Source of the DNA: Verrucomicrobiia bacterium
GTDB taxonomy: Bacteria > Verrucomicrobiota > Verrucomicrobiia > Limisphaerales > UBA9464
Assembly: GCA_019634635.1 (NCBI GenBank)
Contig: JAHCBB010000001.1
Location: forward strand, 1 to 64,000
Direction: 5' to 3'
DNA length: 64,000 nt
Part shown: piece after piece, positions 15,661-22,767 of the stretch
How positions within the stretch are numbered: the first letter of the stretch is position 1
How the letters are laid out: every line of letters starts with the position of its first letter
Notes under the pieces: generated by a model
The model's input: only the letters and a program-made list of their open reading frames with translations
Database searches by the model: none
Told to the model about the DNA's origin: nothing
Position numbers and translations under genes: made by a program

Positions 15661-16649
15661 CTCGTATTCGTGATCGCCCGCATTGACGAAGCCGGACGCA
15701 TGACCGGCGGCTGGCTGCGACAGTTGGAACGTCGTACGGGCACCCCCCAGCCGGCGCCTTGAGTGCCTGCCGGCTGGAAGGCACGGCAGGTCCGCGATTG
15801 CAGGCCGTGACTTTCAGTGGAGCGCCTTGGGCACTCTTTCCTACCGGCCACGGCCTGCGCCGCGTCTTTTCCCCGATCGGCGGGGCGCGGATGACGGGGT
15901 TAGGTGATCCCTCTTGGCACTGGCGGCGCAGGACAGAATTCCCACGCCACATCACGCCCGACCACGGCTCGGATACCTTGCGCGCCGACACCAACACCAC
16001 ACGAAACCCGATGTTGTTGTTGCGATACAACGAGAGCAGAAAGCGTGGATCACTATTGAACAACGACCCGCCCCGCAACACGCGCCACTTTTGCTCGCCG
16101 TCATACCAATCATCGCACCACTCCCACACGTTGCCGCCCAGATCAAACAGCCCCAACGGATTGCCGGCAAAACTCCCGACGGGCGCCGTTGTCGCAAAGC
16201 CATCTCGATAGCTGTCAATGACTGCCAGGTCGTTGAATTGGGTTTTGGTGGATTGATCCGCATAGTTGCCCGCACCCGCTGGTGGGGGCCACTGGGATCC
16301 CCACGGGTAGACACCCCCGTTTTTTTTGTCCCGCTCCTTGGGATTGCTGCCGCGTTCGGCGGGCAACCCCACGGCGCGGCTCCATTCCAGGTCCGTTGGC
16401 AGGCGGTAGTGCTGTTGGGGCGAGAGGCGGCCGTCGCGATGCTCCAAGCGGGTCAGCCACTCGCAGAATCTCCTGGCGTCTTCCCAACTCACGTTGACGA
16501 CCGGGCAATCGTCGGTCGGGGTGACCGCCACATTCTGGAAGGAAGGATTCTTCCAGGAGGCATCCGCACCGGGATTGGCCCGGGCGTACGCGGCGTAGTC
16601 CTTGATCCGGGTTGCCCAAATGCAGAACAACACATCCGTCCCTGGTGCT
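15647..16649 (-). pseudogene. Truncated FGE-sulfatase (SUMF1-like) domain protein
   Basis: About 230 residues of a formylglycine-generating-enzyme-like (C-type lectin) fold are seen: PGTDVLFCIWATRIKDYAAY, CPVVNVSWEDARRFCEWLT, YRLPTDLEWSRAVG, GLFDLGGNVWEWCDDWY, RVLRGGSLFNSD and RNNNIGFRVVLVS. The domain ends near 15960; the frame then runs on through unrelated sequence to 15647. Similarity begins abruptly at PAPGTD (16650), with no start or upstream domain, so the 5' end is lost. The RGGS...RNNNIGFR end is the form seen in variable proteins of diversity-generating retroelements, but plain SUMF1 paralogues are similar. Probably non-functional. Confidence 0.75.
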
Positions 16650-16791
16650 GGGCTTCGTGCTCTTTGAGCTCTTCGCCAAACTCCACCTCAAGACGGCACG
16701 TCTGGGCCAGCAGACCCTCCAGGACCTGCGCGACAGCTTCCTGCTCGCCCTGGGACGTTGGGAAGAACTGGAGACGCTCTGGAACGGGTGA
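16642..16791 (+). pseudogene. C-terminal fragment of an unidentified protein, possibly a transposase
   Basis: A plus-strand frame reads LVLGFVLFELFAKLHLKTAR, then LGQQTLQDLRDSFLLALGRW, then EELETLWNG and a stop. It has the look of the C-terminal helices of a DDE transposase, but I do not recognise the family. It begins exactly where the SUMF1-like similarity on the other strand ends, so it probably marks another insertion or rearrangement junction. The remaining sequence to 17050 shows nothing recognisable. Confidence 0.35.
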
Positions 16792-17050
16792 GCTTCCCCG
16801 GCGGCCCGGCTCATCGCCGGGAGCCGTCGTCCTGTTCGTTGCCAAATCAAACTCCGACAATCTCTCGTCCCCGGTGAGGTGTCTCCACGACCAGGGCACC
16901 AGGCCGCCCGCCCACTCCAGGGCCCCCGGCCGGTGCCCAAAATTTTGACCCCATCACCTGCCGCGCTTTAATCCCCTCCCCCTTGCGGAATCCCTGCCCG
17001 CGAGGGCGCAATACTAGGCTTTGGTAGCAATGGGGGGTACACCTACAACG

Positions 17051-17272
17051 ATGCGACTGGAACGTATCGTGACTGACCCGGAGATTTGCATGGGCAAAGC
17101 GACGATCCGTGGCACGCGGATCACCGTTGACTTCGTCCTGCGGCTGATCGGGGACGGCCTGACGCCGGCTGAGATCGTGCGGGACTACCCGGAGCTGACG
17201 ATGACGGACATCCGGGAAGCGGCGAAGTACGCTGCCTGGCTGGCCAGTGAGCAATGGGCGTCGGTGGCGTGA
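17051..17272 (+). CDS. DUF433 domain protein (antitoxin-like)
   Basis: 73 residues from ATG 17051 (ATG 17030 is possible). The sequence RIVTDPEICMGKATIRGTRI followed by TVDFVLRLIGDGLTPAEIVRDYPELT is a typical full-length DUF433 domain, a winged-helix-like fold often encoded before DUF5615 PIN-like genes as a VapBC-like toxin-antitoxin pair. The next gene can start at GTG 17269, overlapping this stop by four bases, as expected for such pairs. It lies at the right edge of the mobile-element region. Confidence 0.85.
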   Translation: MRLERIVTDPEICMGKATIRGTRITVDFVLRLIGDGLTPAEIVRDYPELTMTDIREAAKYAAWLASEQWASVA

Positions 17273-17637
17273 AGTTCCCGGCCGATCAAGACATTTCTTC
17301 CCGCACCGTCGCGTTTCTCCGGCATCTGGGGCACGACGCGGTCCGTGTTTCGGAGCGCCTTCCCAGCAACGCGCCCGATGCGACGATCCTCGCATTGGCC
17401 CTGGACGAAGGGAGGATCGTGCTGACGCAGGACATGGACTTCACCGGATTGATTGCCACGAGCGGGCGGAACGCTCCTTCGCTCCTGGTGCTCCGCCTGG
17501 GATCGCCGCACGTCGAGCGGGTGAACGAGGTGCTTCAAGCGGTTCTCGCGGGGGTCGAGGAGGCCCTCCCGGGCGGCGCCATTGTCAGTGGTGTGGATGA
17601 CGAACGGGTGCGGGTCCGACGGCTGCCGATCCAGTGA
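17269..17637 (+). CDS. DUF5615 PIN-like protein (toxin-like)
   Basis: 122 residues from GTG 17269 (an in-frame ATG at 17254 lies inside the upstream gene). VKFPADQDISSRTVAFLRHLGHDAVRV is the DUF5615/Mut7-C PIN-like start with the first acidic site (ADQD), and EGRIVLTQDMDFTGLI holds the second (TQDMDF). These are putative Mg-dependent RNases paired with DUF433 proteins. Acidic residues are intact, so it may be active; cleavage target unknown. Confidence 0.85.
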   Translation: MKFPADQDISSRTVAFLRHLGHDAVRVSERLPSNAPDATILALALDEGRIVLTQDMDFTGLIATSGRNAPSLLVLRLGSPHVERVNEVLQAVLAGVEEALPGGAIVSGVDDERVRVRRLPIQ

Positions 17638-17759
17638 TCAAAGGAGGCTGAGCTCCCCGCGATTTGAGCCTTCCCCCTTCCTTGCGCACTGACCCCCGGG
17701 TGGCCGGCTGGCCATTTTCGTTCGCCACCCGGGTTCGATCGTGTTTATTGGGGGGCATC

Positions 17760-18587
17760 ATGTCGCCAACTGGTATTGCCCGCCTGCTTGCCCTGGCCGT
17801 GTTCGTGCTGATCCTCACGGTGATCGTTGCATCGGCCGTCTATGTCGTGCCGCCAGGCCACCGCGGGGTGCTCGTGACGCTGGGACGGGTCTCGCCGAAC
17901 TTTCGGTCCGAGGGCTTCGGACTGAAACCCCCGTTCATCGCCACCGTCATTCCAGTGAGCGTCCGCCAGGCGACCGCCGACATGCAGGCCGCGGTCATCT
18001 CAAAGGATCTTCAGGAGGTCCGCACCGGCCTCAAAGTGCTGTACCGCATCCCCGAGCAGTCGGTGGTGTCCATCTACCAGCAATTCAAGGGCGACCCGTT
18101 CCTGAGCCTCATCCAGCCGCGCGTGGATGAGGCGATCAAGGAGATCACCAAGGAGCACACCGCGCAGGAAATCGTCCAGGAACGCGCCCGGATCAAGCAG
18201 CGAACCCTTGAGAACGCGCGGACCAAGGTGGGCAACCTCCTGGACCTGGCGGATGTCGTGGTGGCCGACATTTCGCTCTCGGAAAACCTGGAGGCCGCGA
18301 TCGAGCGGAAAATGGTCCAGGAACAGGAGGCCAACAAGGCGGTGTTTGAACAGCAAAAGGCCCAGATTGACGCCCAGATCGCCGTGGTGCGGGCGCGGGG
18401 TGAGGCCGAGTCCATCCGCATCCGCGGCGAGGCATTGGCCAGCAATCCCGAGCTCATGGACTTGGAGCTTGTCCGCAAATGGAACGGGCGGACACCCCGG
18501 GTGGTCAGCGGCGACGCCACCGGCGCCAGAATGATCCTGCCATTGGGCCCGGCACCCCTTCCGGCGATCTCCGACGCCCGTCCTTGA
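17760..18587 (+). CDS. SPFH/prohibitin family protein (first of a tandem pair)
   Basis: 275 residues from ATG 17760, preceded by GGGGGG. One N-terminal membrane helix (about 8-30), then the SPFH domain (PPGHRGVLVTLGRVSPNFRSEG) and a long coiled-coil (about 120-230: EEIVQERARIKQRT, AAIERKMVQEQEANKAVFEQQKAQI), ending with EAESIRIRGEALASNPELM. These match prohibitin-type SPFH proteins that oligomerise at the inner membrane with FtsH-like proteases or form lipid microdomains. The next gene is a paralogue starting seven bases downstream, so the two likely form a hetero-oligomer. Confidence 0.9.
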   Translation: MSPTGIARLLALAVFVLILTVIVASAVYVVPPGHRGVLVTLGRVSPNFRSEGFGLKPPFIATVIPVSVRQATADMQAAVISKDLQEVRTGLKVLYRIPEQSVVSIYQQFKGDPFLSLIQPRVDEAIKEITKEHTAQEIVQERARIKQRTLENARTKVGNLLDLADVVVADISLSENLEAAIERKMVQEQEANKAVFEQQKAQIDAQIAVVRARGEAESIRIRGEALASNPELMDLELVRKWNGRTPRVVSGDATGARMILPLGPAPLPAISDARP

Positions 18588-18594
18588 ACCGGCC

Positions 18595-19464
18595 ATGAAC
18601 CCCCGATACTCCGACTTCCGCCGGCCCCAAGGCGAACTCCCGGTGGCCACCCTGGCCGCCCTCATCGGCGGCGCCGTGCTCGTGATTGTCCTGATCCTGG
18701 CGGCCGCCCGGTCCACAACCGTGGTCGAGCCCGGGCACCGAGGGGTTCGCGTGACGCTGGGGCGGGTGTCCCCGGTCTTCGAGCAGGAGGGGTTCCTCGT
18801 CAAGGCTCCGTTCATCACGCAAATCCACCAGGTGAGCATCCGGCAGCAGACCGTCGAGTTGAAAACCGAGTGCTATTCCGCCGACCTGCAGCAGGTCCGG
18901 GCGTCGGTGCGCATCCTGTTCCGGATACCCGAGGCTTCCGTGGTCACCCTGTTCCGCGATTACAGCGGCGACCCGCTGGCCGCCCTGGTGGCCCCGCGGG
19001 TTGTGGAGGCCCTCAAGGAGGTGGCCTCCACCCAGAGTGCAGAGATGATTGTGCAGAACCGGGAGACCATCAAAATGGAGGCCCTCGCCGCGACCCGCCG
19101 CAAGATCGGCGAGCTGCCCGGGGGCGGTCCGCTGATCGTAATCGAGGATCTCACCCTCTCCGACCTGGCGTTGTCGGCCGAGCTCAATACCGCCATCGAG
19201 CAGAAGATGACCCAGCGGGAGGAGGCGGAGCGCGCGAAGTTTGTTCAGCGACAGGCGGAGATCGAAGCCGAGACGGCCATCATCAAGGGCCGGGGCGAGG
19301 CGGAGGCCATTGCCATTCGCGGCCGGGCCCTGCGCGAGAACCCGGCCTTCATCCGGCTCCAGATTGTCGAAAAGTGGGATGGCACCTCACCGCTGGTGGT
19401 TGGCGGGGAGGGGGCCACATCGCCGGTCATGATCCCGTTGGGCGATCTCGACAATCGCAAGTGA
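18595..19464 (+). CDS. SPFH/prohibitin family protein (second of a tandem pair)
   Basis: 289 residues. Membrane helix at about 18-40 (LAALIGGAVLVIVLILAAA), SPFH domain with EPGHRGVRVTLGRVSPVFEQEGFLVKAPF, and a coiled-coil with KMTQREEAERAKFVQRQAEIE. It shares the whole layout and many motifs with the preceding protein (GHRGV-VTLGRVSP-F-EGF-KAPF). Together they parallel HflK/HflC or prohibitin 1/2, but no FtsH gene is next to them. Both membrane topologies predict a periplasm-facing SPFH domain, which needs testing. Confidence 0.9.
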   Translation: MNPRYSDFRRPQGELPVATLAALIGGAVLVIVLILAAARSTTVVEPGHRGVRVTLGRVSPVFEQEGFLVKAPFITQIHQVSIRQQTVELKTECYSADLQQVRASVRILFRIPEASVVTLFRDYSGDPLAALVAPRVVEALKEVASTQSAEMIVQNRETIKMEALAATRRKIGELPGGGPLIVIEDLTLSDLALSAELNTAIEQKMTQREEAERAKFVQRQAEIEAETAIIKGRGEAEAIAIRGRALRENPAFIRLQIVEKWDGTSPLVVGGEGATSPVMIPLGDLDNRK

Positions 19465-19815
19465 CCGGGGTGCCGGTTGCGAGGCTCGCGCGGTTGCGGT
19501 CCGGCTTGACGACGCGGGATCCCTGTCGCGATGTCACCGCCCGGCCCGATTGGGTGAAGGCCGGCGTTTGCGTGAAAGGAATGGTTGGTTGCTTCGACCC
19601 ATCGGGGTCATGGAATCTCAACGCCGCGCGTGCGGAGCCGGAGCACTCGCCCGATGCCCGTGCCCCCGCCCGCGAGGGCCGGGGCGATCCGCAAGTGCGT
19701 TCCTCGCGGCCGTCAAGTGCATTGGTGGCGCCGGTCCCGGCCCGGCCCTGGAGCTTCCGGATGAACTCACGGCCTTCGGCGGCGTCCCGGGTGGCGTGCC
19801 GCGCCTCCACAGCCG
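19465..19815. other. Intergenic, no gene seen
   Basis: 351 bases between the second SPFH gene and the DUF2652 gene. Frames through it are Arg/Pro-rich with no recognisable motif. The DUF2652 start could lie further upstream in this region. Confidence 0.4.
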
Positions 19816-20715
19816 GTGACTGCCCGACACCATCCACCCCGTCCCGACGGAGGCCCCCGAAAATTCGCCGCCGCGCCGGAGCCCGTCATTCTCGTGCTTG
19901 CCGACATCAGCGGCTACACAAGGTTTCTCACGGCGAACGCGAAGAGCCTCGCCCACAGCCAGACCGTGATCACCGAGCTGATCCAGGCGATCGTGCGCCA
20001 TGCCGAATTGCCTCTGGAGCTGGCCAAGCTGGAGGGAGACGCGGTGTTCTTCGTGGCCCGTCAACCGGGTTGCGATCCGGATGCAGCCATTGCCGCCACG
20101 GGTTGGGGGCTGCGGTTGCTGGGCTTCTTCGAGACGTTTCGGAGGTCCCTGCACGCACTGGCCAGCGCGACGACCTGTACCTGTGGCGCATGCACTCATC
20201 TGGGCGGTCTCCGGTTGAAGCTGATCGTCCACGCCGGTGTCGCCCTGAACCATGAAGTCGCCGGCCTTCACGAGTGGGCGGGTCCGGACGTCATCCTGGC
20301 GCACCGGCTCTTGAAAAACTCGGTGGCATCGCGGGAGTACCTGCTGTTGACCGCCGCGGCGGCGCCGTTTGTGGCGCTGCCGCCAGAGCTGCCGGTGCGC
20401 GGGACCGTGGAGCGGTATGCGGACTTTGATCCGGTATGTGCCGCGGTGTTCCACCCGGTCGCGGACGACCGGACGGCCCCGGACGTGCCGACGGCGGTCT
20501 TCATGCTGGGCTGGCAATGGAGACTCTGGATGGGGACGGTGGCCGGACCGGCCCGTCGTCACCGCGGGCCGGGTCATCCGCCGCCGCGTTTGGGTTCATT
20601 GTTGGCGAGGATCGCCCTCGCCGCAGTGTCGGTGGTCCTCGCACCCATCCTGCTTCCGGTAAACTTTTTCAACGCGCTGCGACGCCGCGCGGGCCTGCCG
20701 GTCCGATCCGGATGA
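19816..20715 (+). CDS. DUF2652 (adenylate-cyclase-like) protein
   Basis: 299 residues from GTG 19816; the first 30 residues are low-complexity, so the true start may be later. The core LVLADISGYTRFLTANAKSL with LAKLEGDAVFFVAR and KLIVHAGVALNHEVAGL matches DUF2652, a class III nucleotide-cyclase-like fold with the first metal-binding Asp (ADISGYT). A CxC/C cluster (TTCTCGAC) is inserted. The C-terminus has a hydrophobic helix (about 260-285) that may anchor it. The substrate is unknown. Confidence 0.85.
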   Translation: MTARHHPPRPDGGPRKFAAAPEPVILVLADISGYTRFLTANAKSLAHSQTVITELIQAIVRHAELPLELAKLEGDAVFFVARQPGCDPDAAIAATGWGLRLLGFFETFRRSLHALASATTCTCGACTHLGGLRLKLIVHAGVALNHEVAGLHEWAGPDVILAHRLLKNSVASREYLLLTAAAAPFVALPPELPVRGTVERYADFDPVCAAVFHPVADDRTAPDVPTAVFMLGWQWRLWMGTVAGPARRHRGPGHPPPRLGSLLARIALAAVSVVLAPILLPVNFFNALRRRAGLPVRSG

Positions 20716-20805
20716 CGCAAGCCTCGGAATGTTGCGTGCGCCCGCCCGTCGTTTCAGGGCGCATTCGGCTTCGCCGGACGCCGGGGGTTCGCGTAGCCTC
20801 CGCCG

Positions 20806-22674
20806 ATGTCCTTGTCCGGAACGCGGCGCGCGGGATTGTGGTTGCGGTCGATTTTCCCGTTGGGGTGGTTCGGCCTTCTCCTGATGTCCTGGGAACCTCC
20901 GGTCGCGGCGGCGGTGCGCCCGCCAAACGTGATCCTGATCGTCGCCGATGACCTCGGGTATGGTGATCTGGGTTGCTATGGGAGGACGGATCTTCGGACG
21001 CCGCACCTGGACCGGATGGCTGCCGAGGGATTGCGGTTCACCGGATTCCAGGTGCCGCAGGCCGTGTGTTCGGCGTCGCGGGCTGCGTTGCTGACCGGGT
21101 GCTATCCGAACCGCGTCGGCATCCTCGGAGCGTTGTTTCCCGGCGCCCCGATGGGACTTCATCCCGGCGAGGTCACCATGGCGGAAGTGCTGCAGGCCCG
21201 GGGTCATGCCACATGCATCGTGGGCAAATGGCACCTGGGAGACGCCCCGCCGTTCCACCCGTTGCGCCATGGGTTCGATGAGTGGCTGGGACTGCCGTAC
21301 TCCAACGACATGTGGCCCCGGCATCCGACGATGACGAATTTTCCGCCCCTCCCGATGCTGGATGGATTCGCGGTGGTGAATGGCGACGTGGGGCCGGAGG
21401 ATCAGGCGGCCCTGACGGCCCGCTACACGGCGCGCGCCGTGGACTTCATCCGCAGGCAGGCGCGGCGGCCGTTCTTCCTGTACGTGGCCCACTCCATGCC
21501 GCATGTGCCGCTCTTTGCCTCGGAGCGGTTTCGCGGACGCTCGGGCGCCGGGCTGTACGGCGATGTGATCGAGGAACTGGATGCCTCCGTCGGGGACATC
21601 CTGGCGGCGTTGCAAGAGACCGGTGTGGAGCGGGACACGCTGGTTCTCTTCACGTCCGACAATGGACCATGGCTCACGTATGGCGACCATGCCGGAGTCA
21701 CCGGTGGCCTTCGGGAAGGCAAGGGCACTGCCTGGGAAGGCGGAGTGCGCGTGCCGCTGATCGTCCGATGGCCCGGGCAGGTGGCCCCGGGGCGCGTGCA
21801 CTCCGGGGTGGCGTCCACGCTGGACCTGCTGCCGACACTGGCGGCCCTCACCGACGCTCCCATGCCGCAGGAGCGCGTCGTGGATGGCCGCAATCTGGCG
21901 TCGGTGTTCACCAATGCACCCACGAGTGACGTGGAGGATTCGTTCGTTCCCGGGTATTATGGCGCGAACCTGTGCCACCTGAGATGGGGGCACTGGAAGC
22001 GGGTGTTTTCCCATGTGTACCAGCACCTGGATCGGGCCGGTGCGGGCGGGCTGCCGGGAGCCTATATTCAGCAGCGGACGGGGCCGGCACTCTTCCATCT
22101 TGGCGACGACCCTGCCGAGGCCGTGGACGTTTCGGTGACGCATTCGGAGGTGGCCGCCCTTCTGGACCAGGCCGGTGACCGTTGGAGGCGATCGTTGGGC
22201 GACGGATTGCGAACCCTGGTCGGCACGGAGGTGCGGCCGGCGGGATTCGCTGCGGCGTTTCGGGTGCTTCCCGAGGGGGATGGGCGCCTGTCGTTGCGGG
22301 CAACCAACGCGGTGGTTCAAGGGGTGGACCTGCGATACGGGCTGGTCTCCGGGCTGGAGGCGATCACGTCGTGGACGCGGACATCGGACCGGGCGGAATG
22401 GGAGTTGGTCATCCACCGCACCGGGGCGTACCGGATCGAAGTGGAACACGCCTCCCGTCCGGGTGTGCGCGACGTCCCGCTCGATATTTTCGTCAACGGT
22501 CAGCGGATTCGACGAGCCCTGGCGGGGCAGGGGGCGGACACGTTCGTGGTGGAATCACCGGGCACCGTGCAGTTCGCCGCCGGGGGGCGGCACCGCCTGG
22601 AGGTTCGGGGTGCCACGCCTTCGGGTTCGGCACTGGACGCCCTGCGCGCGGTGGTGCTGCATCCCATTCCCTGA
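20806..22674 (+). CDS. Exported sulfatase (arylsulfatase family)
   Basis: 622 residues with an N-terminal signal region (about 10-36), then the sulfatase start NVILIVADDLGYGDLGCYG, metal-binding DD pair, and the active-site motif C88-S-A-S-R (VCSASRAALLTGCYPNRVG), to be converted to formylglycine. Further signatures are GKWHLGD, TSDNGPW and WEGGVRVPLIVRWPG. The C-terminal 150 residues (after about 470) form an added beta-rich domain (YRIEVEHASRPGVRDVPLDI). Such sulfatases are abundant in Verrucomicrobiota that degrade sulfated polysaccharides. The FGE-like relic at 16 kb is unlikely to be its activator; the substrate is unknown. Confidence 0.93.
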   Translation: MSLSGTRRAGLWLRSIFPLGWFGLLLMSWEPPVAAAVRPPNVILIVADDLGYGDLGCYGRTDLRTPHLDRMAAEGLRFTGFQVPQAVCSASRAALLTGCYPNRVGILGALFPGAPMGLHPGEVTMAEVLQARGHATCIVGKWHLGDAPPFHPLRHGFDEWLGLPYSNDMWPRHPTMTNFPPLPMLDGFAVVNGDVGPEDQAALTARYTARAVDFIRRQARRPFFLYVAHSMPHVPLFASERFRGRSGAGLYGDVIEELDASVGDILAALQETGVERDTLVLFTSDNGPWLTYGDHAGVTGGLREGKGTAWEGGVRVPLIVRWPGQVAPGRVHSGVASTLDLLPTLAALTDAPMPQERVVDGRNLASVFTNAPTSDVEDSFVPGYYGANLCHLRWGHWKRVFSHVYQHLDRAGAGGLPGAYIQQRTGPALFHLGDDPAEAVDVSVTHSEVAALLDQAGDRWRRSLGDGLRTLVGTEVRPAGFAAAFRVLPEGDGRLSLRATNAVVQGVDLRYGLVSGLEAITSWTRTSDRAEWELVIHRTGAYRIEVEHASRPGVRDVPLDIFVNGQRIRRALAGQGADTFVVESPGTVQFAAGGRHRLEVRGATPSGSALDALRAVVLHPIP

Positions 22675-22767
22675 GCTGGGACTGCCAGTGCGGCCGTGGA
22701 CGGAACGCCACGCCGGAAGGCCTGCCTTGCCCGGCGGAACCCCGGTGTCCATGCTGCGCGTTCCGAT

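Noticed and set aside
15655..15762. Plus-strand frame QQLVFVIARIDEAGRMTGGW ending WLRQLERRTGTPQPAP
   Set aside because: It looks protein-like but has no recognisable family and overlaps the antisense remnant region; too short to support.
20596..22449. 617-codon open frame antisense to the sulfatase
   Set aside because: A GC-rich shadow frame; it has no recognisable domain and the plus strand encodes an intact sulfatase.
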